Source: Leptospira sp.
Lineage (GTDB): Bacteria; Spirochaetota; Leptospiria; Leptospirales; Leptospiraceae
Direction: 5' to 3'
Assembly: GCA_027531445.1 (NCBI GenBank)
Contig: JAPZRK010000086.1
Span: 1-38,749 of the forward strand
DNA: 38,749 nucleotides
How positions within the stretch are numbered: the stretch's first letter is position 1; the number at the start of each line of letters is the position of its first letter. Below the pieces are notes generated by a model. The model ran no database searches. It was given only the letters and a program-made list of their open reading frames with translations, and was not told the DNA's origin. The position numbers were made by a program, and so were the translations under genes. Shown one piece after another: positions 1 through 6,933 of this stretch.

Positions 1-2
1 CA

Positions 3-713
3 TCTGTTTTTCCAGCAATTCGAGATTATAATCAATGGGTTCCAGTGCCCGTAAAATATGTAAGGGCCTATCCTTCGAAACAAAATAGTGGTACAGACAC
101 CCCATGTCCTGGAGGGATCCCAACAGGACCACCTCAGATCATAGCTTGCACGGGTAATCCAAATCTAAGATACTATATAGATAAGAGGACGGGAGGTCCC
201 TCGATTGCGAATAACGAGTATTTTTCATTGTATGCAAATTCAATTTCCAACGTCCCAAATTTTTCTCAGACAGAGTATGATTCTTTTAAGTCTAGCGGTC
301 TTCCATATCCTAGAATTCCATCTTCTGTGCTAAGCAATCAAGTTACGTGGGAAATCCCAGCTAACTCTAAAGAGTATGAAACACCGATTTGGAAAGCAGA
401 GAGGGTCGTTCTACTCGAGTTACCTAAAGCCGCGGGACGCAGAAACAAGGTTGATTTCAATTTAGATGCTACGAAGACATTTGTATTTCAAACTTCCTCA
501 ACCGGATCAAAATTTGAAATGAATGAAATACCTAAATTTAATTTCCAGAATGAACCTGGCGATGCTGGTGGATTCAATAATCTAGATTCTGCCTGGCTGT
601 TTTCGGACTATTCTACTTGGTCGTACGCTCCCAAAAACGGCAACCAGCCAGATCCAGCTAACGGACGTGACTTTGGGTATTTTTTGCCAAAGTTTACCGT
701 GACGGCTGAGTAG
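3..713 (+). CDS. 3' end of an unrecognised gene (partial)
   Basis: The reading frame is open from the first bases of the window, so the true start lies to the left; the internal GTG at 45 is probably not the start. About 236 residues are visible. I recognise no family. The visible part is rich in Pro, Asn, Ser and aromatic residues, has no membrane segment, and ends in PKFTVTAE. This composition resembles extracytoplasmic or surface proteins of Leptospira, but that is only an impression. The next gene starts 81 bases downstream on the same strand. Confidence 0.6.
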   Translation, partial: SVFPAIRDYNQWVPVPVKYVRAYPSKQNSGTDTPCPGGIPTGPPQIIACTGNPNLRYYIDKRTGGPSIANNEYFSLYANSISNVPNFSQTEYDSFKSSGLPYPRIPSSVLSNQVTWEIPANSKEYETPIWKAERVVLLELPKAAGRRNKVDFNLDATKTFVFQTSSTGSKFEMNEIPKFNFQNEPGDAGGFNNLDSAWLFSDYSTWSYAPKNGNQPDPANGRDFGYFLPKFTVTAE

Positions 714-794
714 GGCACAAATGGTCCTTTTCACATCCGGAGTTTATCTCGCTTTTTTCCTTCCCAAATTATCGGTGACTGTAAAATAAAACCA

Positions 795-1520
795 ATGTCA
801 CGGTTTTTTCTCTCTCTACTGATCCTACTCTTTGTATCTTGTAACAGTTTGGGCATCAAACTAGCCGAAACGAAAGTTGCTCCCTCGCTTGCAGTCTCAA
901 AGTGCAGCAAAGAGAGCGAAGTGCGCACATATCGTGTGCTTTTTCTTCTTCCCATCAAATATACGCAAGTGTCGGGTACTCCTTTGTCAGAAAAGGATTC
1001 CATTCTATCTATCAAAGAGTATGCGAAGCCTTGGGATATTGGTTTTACTCTACTTGGATTTTTGGTTTCCCTGAATTCCTCCACCAGCTTTTTTTATGCT
1101 TGTGATGGAGTAGAGTTGCAAAAGTTAAATGCAAATCCAGCAGGCTCGGAGAAGCCGGTTGTTTCCTTCCCGCATTATAAATCGGTAATTGGTTCTAGGC
1201 CAGCAGAACAGTTGTTATTCCCGAAAGATGATTACCATTTGGGAGAAGCGGAACGAGTGAAGTTGGTTTCGCTCGCGCAAAGCCTTCTCAAAGCAGAAGA
1301 AAAATTTCAAGTGTTGCTTGTAGGAAAGACGAATACCTCTGGTGACATTGCCTACCAAACAAGACTGACAAAGCGCCGGTCCGAAGAAATCAAAGCGATT
1401 TTCGCTGGCGAATCTTTTGATGTAGAACGCATTCATACAGTGTTTACAGATAAAGATTTTGGCGGTAGTGAATCTGTATCCACCATCGCGATCTTTCTTA
1501 TCAAAGAAGATAACAAATAG
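795..1520 (+). CDS. Putative lipoprotein with OmpA-like C-terminal domain
   Basis: The 241-residue protein begins with a short lipoprotein signal, MSRFFLSLLILLFVSC, giving a lipidated Cys16 and envelope location. The C-terminal third (about residues 150-240) resembles the OmpA/MotB peptidoglycan-binding fold: a stretch reading VGKTNTSGD followed by RLTKRRSEEIKAIF matches the usual GHTDxxG...LSxxRAxxVxxYL pattern, although the match is degenerate and the aspartate of the HTD motif is changed. The middle (about 60-150) is unassigned. The likely role is a peptidoglycan-associated outer-membrane lipoprotein. The haemoglobin gene follows 22 bases later and may be co-transcribed. Confidence 0.65.
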   Translation: MSRFFLSLLILLFVSCNSLGIKLAETKVAPSLAVSKCSKESEVRTYRVLFLLPIKYTQVSGTPLSEKDSILSIKEYAKPWDIGFTLLGFLVSLNSSTSFFYACDGVELQKLNANPAGSEKPVVSFPHYKSVIGSRPAEQLLFPKDDYHLGEAERVKLVSLAQSLLKAEEKFQVLLVGKTNTSGDIAYQTRLTKRRSEEIKAIFAGESFDVERIHTVFTDKDFGGSESVSTIAIFLIKEDNK

Positions 1521-1542
1521 CGAATTTGGATCGGAGTTATAT

Positions 1543-1965
1543 ATGACCGATAGAGAAATTTATACTCCATCCGAGGGGCCGCCTGGCCCGTTGCCCGGAC
1601 TCAACCAGCTATTTTTAGAATGGGGTGAGGAATCGATTCGCGATTTGGTATCTAGATTTTATGACCGCATCCCTTTTTCAAAAATTGCAAATATGTTCCC
1701 AGAAGATTTGGTTATCGCCAAACAAAAACAAGCTGACTTTATCATTCAAGTTACTGGTGGTCCTTCCTACTATATGCAAAATTGGGGGCCAGCAAGAATG
1801 CGGATGCGCCATTTCCCTTTTGTGATAGATTCAGAGGCTCGCCTAGAGTGGCTTAGGTGTTATGAGGAAAGTTTGGCTGAATCAGATTTTACTCAAGAAT
1901 CAAAAGAGATTTTTCATAAGTTCTTATCAGAATTCAGCATTTGGATGATCAATTCAAAGTCTTAA
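1543..1965 (+). CDS. Truncated haemoglobin (group 2-like)
   Basis: A 140-residue globin, likely an O2- or NO-binding haem protein in the cytoplasm. The start at ATG 1543 is chosen because GGAG at 1533-1536 lies six bases upstream; an alternative upstream start would overlap the preceding lipoprotein gene by more than 60 bases. Residues around TGGPSYYMQNWG and RMRHFPF match the E and F helix region of group 2 truncated haemoglobins, where the His of RMRH is the proximal haem ligand; the following EARLEWLRCYEESL matches the G helix. The gene converges on the carbamoyltransferase gene, with one base between the stop codons. Confidence 0.88.
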   Translation: MTDREIYTPSEGPPGPLPGLNQLFLEWGEESIRDLVSRFYDRIPFSKIANMFPEDLVIAKQKQADFIIQVTGGPSYYMQNWGPARMRMRHFPFVIDSEARLEWLRCYEESLAESDFTQESKEIFHKFLSEFSIWMINSKS

Positions 1966-1966
1966 A

Positions 1967-2896
1967 TCAATTATTCTCAAGTAACTTGAGTATCACAGCT
2001 TTCTGTGCATCAAGTCGATTCTCGGCTTGTGTGAAGATAATGGACCGTTCACTTTTTACTACATCACGCGCAATTTCATAACCTGCATGAATTGGCATAT
2101 CATGCATGATTTTAGCTTTTGTTCCTTTTAAAAGTGCCATATTTACCTGATACGGCATCATGAGCGCGATCCGTTCCTCTTTTTCTTTTTGGTATTCTGG
2201 ATCATTAAAAAATTCCATATCCACCCAGGTATCAGTATAAATGTAGTCCGCATCTTTTACTGCGACTTTGACATCTTTTTCCCAAGTGAGAGTTTTTTTC
2301 GCCATACCGCGGTTAATGATTTCTTTCACTTTCGATTCTTCGGTGGCAATAGGTGTGACTAGAGTTAGATGGATTCCAAGTGCCGCTGTGATACCGATTA
2401 AGGAATTCACCACATTGTTATGTACACCGATATAACAAATTTTCGTTTTTTTCCAATCGTGAGGCCTGTCCATAACGATCGTTAATATGTCTGCTAATGA
2501 TTGGCAGGGATGGAAAAGATTGCAACATCCATTGATTACCGGTACATGAGAGCCATCACGAAGAATCAATAGGTCTTCATTTTTTTTGAGACGAGCCATG
2601 ATGATAGAAACATTGCGAGAAAGGTATTCTGCTTCAAAATCTATATCAGAAAGTGAAAAATTGGAACTCATCCAATCTAAAAAGATCGCATGACCACCAA
2701 GTTCGGTCATGCCTGCTTCAAAGGACACGCGAGTCCGAGTGGATGTTTTTTGAAACAACATTGCCATGGAACGGCCAGCCATATGACCCGCAAAATATAC
2801 ACGGTTTTGTTTTACATAAATTGCAAAATTGAGTAGTTCTTCGATTTCCGCGTCGGTCCAATCTTTCCATGAGATAAGGTGTTTGATAGCAGACAT
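1967..2896 (-). CDS. argF: Ornithine carbamoyltransferase family protein
   Basis: A 309-residue member of the aspartate/ornithine carbamoyltransferase family. The carbamoyl-phosphate site is intact: STRTR at 52-56, HPCQ at 129-132 and the ENRLDAQKA segment near 292-300. The usual product would be citrulline in arginine synthesis. The amino-acid side of the active site is unusual: the SMG loop of ornithine enzymes is replaced (TDTWVDME at 221-228) and the HCLP motif reads HDMP (265-268). The loop before HPCQ also carries a double cysteine (NGCCN, 123-126 region). The substrate is therefore less certain than the family. No other arginine gene is nearby. The symbol follows family usage, not proof of substrate. 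Confidence 0.8.
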   Translation of the reverse strand: MSAIKHLISWKDWTDAEIEELLNFAIYVKQNRVYFAGHMAGRSMAMLFQKTSTRTRVSFEAGMTELGGHAIFLDWMSSNFSLSDIDFEAEYLSRNVSIIMARLKKNEDLLILRDGSHVPVINGCCNLFHPCQSLADILTIVMDRPHDWKKTKICYIGVHNNVVNSLIGITAALGIHLTLVTPIATEESKVKEIINRGMAKKTLTWEKDVKVAVKDADYIYTDTWVDMEFFNDPEYQKEKEERIALMMPYQVNMALLKGTKAKIMHDMPIHAGYEIARDVVKSERSIIFTQAENRLDAQKAVILKLLENN

Positions 2897-2956
2897 AGGT
2901 TGATCCTATTTCAAATATCGGCAGCTAGATTGGCGGATTGGAGTGGGGTTTGTTAA

Positions 2957-2988
2957 AAAAGGTCGGAGGGAGTGATCTCCGACCTTGG
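2957..2988 (-). terminator. Rho-independent terminator of the PilZ-like gene
   Basis: A perfect eight-base stem, GGTCGGAG at 2961-2968 with CTCCGACC at 2977-2984, encloses an eight-base loop and is extended by an AA/TT pair. Read on the minus strand the stem is followed by TTTTTTAACA, a typical U-run. It sits just past the stop codon of the minus-strand PilZ-like gene and separates it from the carbamoyltransferase start. Confidence 0.85.
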
Positions 2989-2998
2989 GAAAGGTATC

Positions 2999-3340
2999 TT
3001 AGGCTGCAGCCATCGCAAGAGCAATCAAAACATCGGGAAGAAGCAATTCTTTTGAAAACTTCAACCCAAACTGGATTCCTTTTGATGTCTCTTTCGTCCA
3101 GAGCACTCTACCCTCATATTTGATGGTCGAACCCATCTGGTCACTGACAATCAGACCCGAAAGGGTATCATTCTCCTGCAGGCTCGCTCCTGCTTCAATT
3201 ATTCCACTCATTCCGATTTCTGTGATAGATTCGACTGCGGCGATAAAAAATTCAGGAGCTTCATTTTTGGAATACACTTTGACAACAAAGTCTTCCCATG
3301 CTCCTGATATCAGTCTTGTTTTAGTTCGTGATTCATTCAT
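2999..3340 (-). CDS. PilZ-like domain protein
   Basis: A 113-residue protein that is nearly all one small beta-rich domain. It has an RxxxR pair at residues 5-9 and, about 35 residues later, a segment EIGMSG in the place of the canonical (D/N)xSxxG motif of c-di-GMP-binding PilZ domains. The later strands (YEGRVLWTKE, GIQFGLKF) fit the PilZ pattern of a W-containing strand followed by G(L/I)xF. The first Ser of the second motif is Gly here, so c-di-GMP binding is possible but not assured. It is monocistronic, with its own terminator. It could be a c-di-GMP effector; the window also encodes a GGDEF-EAL protein. Confidence 0.65.
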   Translation of the reverse strand: MNESRTKTRLISGAWEDFVVKVYSKNEAPEFFIAAVESITEIGMSGIIEAGASLQENDTLSGLIVSDQMGSTIKYEGRVLWTKETSKGIQFGLKFSKELLLPDVLIALAMAAA

Positions 3341-3592
3341 AAATCATCTCCTAGTTACAGCTAACTCTTTGCATAAATCGTGCCAATATGAGGAAAGGCG
3401 GAATGAAATCCTGACGAAACAGAAAAATCACAAAATTGACCAGATATGCCTCTAGAATTTGCATTTCGACACACCAAAATTCGCAGAATGCCTCAAAAAT
3501 GAGTAGATTGAATAGATTCTTAAAAGAGATTGAGTCTAAATCGGTGAATGATCGAACGATTCACGTATAAACTTCCTAAAAAGGATCAAACT
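3341..3592. other. Divergent intergenic region, nothing specific seen
   Basis: This 252-base AT-rich gap lies between the divergent PilZ-like and peroxidase genes and must hold both promoters. I found no clear -35/-10 pair, no inverted repeat resembling a Fur or PerR box, and no RNA gene. Confidence 0.4.
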
Positions 3593-4579
3593 ATGGCAAA
3601 AAAACGAATTGCACAAACGATACTCTTACTCTCGTTACTCGGGGTAATCACTTGCGGACCATCGCAAGAGACAAAAGACTTACAATTGAAAGCCAAGCAG
3701 TTGATAGGCGCTTTGCCTTCTAAAATGCCTGGTTCTGAAAATGACACCGATGCACTCATCTCTCTCGGTAAAAAATTGTATTTTGAGAAAAAACTTTCTC
3801 AAAACAATACCCAATCATGTAACTCATGTCATAACATAGAAGGAAAAGCAGGTGGCGTTGATAATCTGCCTACTTCGCCTGGTGCCTTTGGAAAAAATGG
3901 GGGAAGGAATTCACCTACAGTTCTTAACGCAGGATTTCATTTTGCACAATTTTGGGATGGAAGGGCAGCTGATTTGAAGGCACAAGCCAAAGGTCCGATT
4001 CTCAACCCGATCGAAATGGCTATGCCATCTGAGGGTGAGGTCATCAAACGATTAAAAGAAGATGCTGAATATCCAGCACTTTTCACTTCTGCATTTCCAG
4101 GCGCAAAGGATGCGTTAACTTATGACAATCTTGCGGCGGCAATCGCGGCTTTCGAGCGAACGCTCTTAACTCCTTCTCGTTTTGATGATTTTGTTAATGG
4201 CGACCATAAAGCACTTTCAACTGAAGAACAAGCAGGTCTGCAAACATTTATCACTGCTGGTTGTACTTCTTGTCATAATGGAAATCTTGTTGGTGGAAAT
4301 TCGTATCGCAAAATGGGTCAGGTAAACGCATATGATACACCAGATCTTGGTCGATTCGAAGTGACAAAGGATCCAACTGATAAATTCTTTTTCAAAGTCC
4401 CTTCGCTCAGAAACGTAGCGATTACAGGTCCATACTTCCACGATGGAAAGTCGGCAACACTTGAGGATGCAGTAAAACAAATGGCTTACTTACAATTGGG
4501 TCAAAAGTTGTCTGATGAAGACACTTCAAAAATTACCAAGTTCTTGGGTTCACTTACAGACAAAACCAAAACAAATTAA
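3593..4579 (+). CDS. Dihaem cytochrome c peroxidase (MauG/CcpA family) lipoprotein
   Basis: A 328-residue enzyme that would reduce H2O2 to water in the periplasm with electrons from cytochrome c. The start at 3593 is preferred over 3548: AAGGA at 3581-3585 is well placed and the protein then begins with a lipoprotein signal ending VITC (Cys21). Two CxxCH haem sites are present: CNSCH at about 76-80 and CTSCH at about 224-228. Family hallmarks include NSPTVLNAGF, FWDGRAADLKAQAKGP, NPIEM and KVPSLRNVAITGPYFHDG. The lipid anchor suggests attachment to a membrane on the periplasmic side. It has its own terminator and probably forms a single-gene unit for peroxide defence. Confidence 0.92.
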   Translation: MAKKRIAQTILLLSLLGVITCGPSQETKDLQLKAKQLIGALPSKMPGSENDTDALISLGKKLYFEKKLSQNNTQSCNSCHNIEGKAGGVDNLPTSPGAFGKNGGRNSPTVLNAGFHFAQFWDGRAADLKAQAKGPILNPIEMAMPSEGEVIKRLKEDAEYPALFTSAFPGAKDALTYDNLAAAIAAFERTLLTPSRFDDFVNGDHKALSTEEQAGLQTFITAGCTSCHNGNLVGGNSYRKMGQVNAYDTPDLGRFEVTKDPTDKFFFKVPSLRNVAITGPYFHDGKSATLEDAVKQMAYLQLGQKLSDEDTSKITKFLGSLTDKTKTN

Positions 4580-4593
4580 GGTTTAATTTAGAA

Positions 4594-4632
4594 AACCAAG
4601 TCATAGTTCAATATGGCTTGGTTCTTCTTCTC
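4594..4632 (+). terminator. Rho-independent terminator after the peroxidase gene
   Basis: A 12-base stem with one G-U wobble: AACCAAGTCATA at 4594-4605 pairs with TATGGCTTGGTT at 4612-4623 across a six-base loop. It is followed by the pyrimidine-rich CTTCTTCTC. It lies 15 bases past the stop codon. Confidence 0.75.
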
Positions 4633-4638
4633 TATAAT
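4633..4638 (+). promoter_or_regulatory. Candidate -10 element for pyrE
   Basis: A perfect TATAAT lies at 4633-4638, directly after the terminator tail and about 58 bases before the pyrE start. No convincing -35 hexamer is visible at 16-18 bases upstream, so this rests on the -10 match alone. No Shine-Dalgarno sequence is visible before pyrE. Confidence 0.3.
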
Positions 4639-4696
4639 TAAATCATAGATAATTTCTTCTTTTCAATCCTTCTCTTTTTCAAAATCCTTCATAAAT

Positions 4697-5257
4697 ATGT
4701 CAGAAACACTTCGATTTCAACTCCTAGGTTGGATGAAAGAATATGTATACCGGTATTCCGAGACTCCCTTTCGTTTGGCAAGTGGGCTTGAATCACATCA
4801 TTATTTTAACTGTAAAGAGATCACACTTCATCCTGAAAGATTACATACCCTTGCCAATTGTATGATAGAAGAGCTGATTCCGAAACTTGCCGGTAACTTT
4901 GATTCGTTGGGTGGATTGACTTTAGGTGCAGATCCTATCACCTATGCAGTCTCACTTGCATACCAAAGGCAAGGTCGGCTTGCGTATCCACTGATTGTTC
5001 GTAAGGAAGCCAAAGGTCATGGTACAGGCCAACAAATTGAAGGGTATTGGAAAGAGTCAAAAAAATGTTTGGTGATAGATGATGTGATTACTACGGGCGG
5101 TTCTACGATCAAGGCTGTGAATGCTTTGCGTGCCGCAGGAATCGAAGTGACTAATGGAATTTGCATTCTGGATCGAGAAGAAGGTGGCAAAGAAGCGCTC
5201 GAAAAAATTGGGGTTCATATCGAATCACTTTTCAAAAAAGCGGATTTTATAGTATGA
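4697..5257 (+). CDS. pyrE: Orotate phosphoribosyltransferase
   Basis: A 186-residue enzyme of pyrimidine synthesis that joins orotate and PRPP to give orotidine 5'-phosphate and pyrophosphate. The diagnostic PRPP-binding loop IDDVITTGGST lies at 127-137. Upstream, VRKEAKGHGTGQQIEG (102-116) matches the flexible catalytic loop with the conserved Lys and His. FRLASGLESHHYFNCK near the N terminus fits the substrate-binding region (usual form LxSGxxSxxYFD). The length is normal for the short bacterial form. The stop codon overlaps the start of the next gene (ATGA), so the two are translationally coupled. Confidence 0.93.
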   Translation: MSETLRFQLLGWMKEYVYRYSETPFRLASGLESHHYFNCKEITLHPERLHTLANCMIEELIPKLAGNFDSLGGLTLGADPITYAVSLAYQRQGRLAYPLIVRKEAKGHGTGQQIEGYWKESKKCLVIDDVITTGGSTIKAVNALRAAGIEVTNGICILDREEGGKEALEKIGVHIESLFKKADFIV

Positions 5258-6000
5258 GCAAGAATTTATTTCGATACAACATCGCTCTCTTTCGAAAAAA
5301 GCTACTGACTCGAACGAGTATCGTGATATCTATGTTTGCTCTCTTTCTTCTTTATAATACATTGCAGTTACCCGAAGCAGAGAGAGGAAAGTTCCTTATG
5401 ATTTTTTCTCCACTTTTTCTTTTGTTGATTTGGTTTCTCCAAAAGAATTATAAAAAACAACTCGAAATTCTTTCCAAAGGTTATGTTGAAATGTCGGGTG
5501 GAACGATAAAACAATTTGATGCTTACGGAAGTTGTGCGGCGATTCGCTGTAAGGACATTGAAAAGATTACCCACGATTCATTTCGTGGTTATGATCGTTT
5601 AGTAATCGAAACTGAAGAAAAAATTTATCCCTTTGTCAATATATTAGAATTTGAATCCTTTAAAACCCTAGTAGAAAAAGAGACTGGCAAATCTGCCGAA
5701 TTGGATACGGAAGTGATCAATTACTTCAGTATGCGAAGCTTTTGGTTTTTTTTGCCAAGTATTGTCTTCATAGGCGCAGTCTTCACACCATTTTTGGCGG
5801 CCTTATACCCGATTTTAAATCGTGATACAGCAGTTCTATTTTTCAATGTGAATCTGATTATATTTTTTCTTTATCTTCCGGAGAAAAACAATTATATCAT
5901 CACAGGGTTTTCTATGAAACGGAGAATGTTGTTTATAACTTCGATGGTATTTTTCTTTCAAGTTTATACAAACTTAAGTAAGTCGGGGTTTTTTAAATAG
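5254..6000 (+). CDS. Membrane protein with PH-like cytoplasmic segment
   Basis: A 248-residue hypothetical membrane protein. The start at 5254 (ATG overlapping the pyrE stop as ATGA) is preferred; a longer frame would lie inside pyrE. Two hydrophobic segments at about 24-42 and 48-65 are followed by a soluble stretch of roughly 95 residues (VEMSGGTIKQFDAYGSCAAI, then IEKITHDSFRGYDRLVIETE), which looks like a bacterial PH-type domain, and then by three further hydrophobic segments near the C terminus. Function is unknown. Coupling to pyrE may reflect shared expression only. Confidence 0.7.
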   Translation: MSKNLFRYNIALFRKKLLTRTSIVISMFALFLLYNTLQLPEAERGKFLMIFSPLFLLLIWFLQKNYKKQLEILSKGYVEMSGGTIKQFDAYGSCAAIRCKDIEKITHDSFRGYDRLVIETEEKIYPFVNILEFESFKTLVEKETGKSAELDTEVINYFSMRSFWFFLPSIVFIGAVFTPFLAALYPILNRDTAVLFFNVNLIIFFLYLPEKNNYIITGFSMKRRMLFITSMVFFFQVYTNLSKSGFFK

Positions 6001-6001
6001 T

Positions 6002-6895
6002 TTATTTTGTCATGCTAATGCCTTGCCGTAACATATTGATTTTGGCTTGGCAGTAACGTCTCAATTCAACCATGGTTTCCATATAGCGTTTTAATATGCG
6101 GTCCTCATTTGTCCTTGTTTCCATTAGCAACAAAGTATCTCTAATAAACTTTAATTCCTTTTCGGATTTGATCTTTCCTGTTTGGATTAGTTTTTTTATG
6201 ATATCGAACTCGTATTTTCTAAAGTGAACTCGTAATAAAAATTCAACCGTAAAACTTTGCGTTGCCTTTGTCCAGCTAGCATCTGTTTTTTCTTTTGGTG
6301 TTTCGTTGATTTGATCGGCGGCTCTTTTTGCGTCGGAGATGCTATTCAAAGTGGCATTGAATTCTTCTACTGAAGTGACTTCATCTTTAAATATATCTTG
6401 GATTTTGTTTCGACGCCATTGGTCTGTATATTCAAAACTCGAATTTGTCAAGATACGGGCAAACTCTTCCAACATCACCACAAGATTGATGGCACGACCC
6501 AACGGTGTATTATTGTATTCTTTGATCTTAGGAAATAGTTCTCTTGAGATCTGAAAGGCTGATTTGCGTTTGTAATTGCTTGCTTCGTAAATTCGTTCTA
6601 AATTCTCTTCTGCTGTGTGTTTCAGATCATTGAGGATGGTTAGATCAGTGAAAATATAGGCCTCTTCCCCATAGACAAATAAATTTGGGTCGGGGGCTAC
6701 AATGTTAACCACAAAGATGAAATGTGCATCCCTTAGTCCATTCAGTATCTTTCGAATGTCTTCTTCGGATCGACTGAAGTTGGATGCCCATACCCGAAGA
6801 AAGGATTCGGAAGTAGGAATCTTATCCTTTCCTTCCGTATTTTCCTTTTTGATCAGCTCAGCTAATTCAAAAGCAATTTTGATTGATCCAGCCAT
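6002..6895 (-). CDS. Unrecognised conserved-looking soluble protein
   Basis: A 297-residue protein I do not recognise. It has no signal peptide or membrane segment and is rich in charged residues and predicted helix. Residues about 1-95 look like a winged-helix or helical domain (FLRVWASNFSRSEEDIRKIL, then FIFVVNIVAPDPNLFVYGEE); the remainder is long helices, ending in a Lys/Arg-rich tail. Start: ATG at 6895. It converges on the pyrE-coupled gene with one base between stop codons, and lies 38 bases downstream of the ABC permease gene on the same strand, so it may be the third gene of that operon. Confidence 0.7.
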   Translation of the reverse strand: MAGSIKIAFELAELIKKENTEGKDKIPTSESFLRVWASNFSRSEEDIRKILNGLRDAHFIFVVNIVAPDPNLFVYGEEAYIFTDLTILNDLKHTAEENLERIYEASNYKRKSAFQISRELFPKIKEYNNTPLGRAINLVVMLEEFARILTNSSFEYTDQWRRNKIQDIFKDEVTSVEEFNATLNSISDAKRAADQINETPKEKTDASWTKATQSFTVEFLLRVHFRKYEFDIIKKLIQTGKIKSEKELKFIRDTLLLMETRTNEDRILKRYMETMVELRRYCQAKINMLRQGISMTK

Positions 6896-6933
6896 CTGCT
6901 AGATTTCACCTCAATCCAATTCGTTGTAAAGAA

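Noticed and set aside
731..1084. 117-codon minus-strand frame
   Set aside because: Antisense to the OmpA-like lipoprotein gene, with no motif or ribosome site.
1976..1990. Inverted repeat CTCAAGT/ACTTGAG at the end of the carbamoyltransferase gene as a terminator
   Set aside because: The loop is a single base, the usable stem is short, and no U-run follows on either strand.
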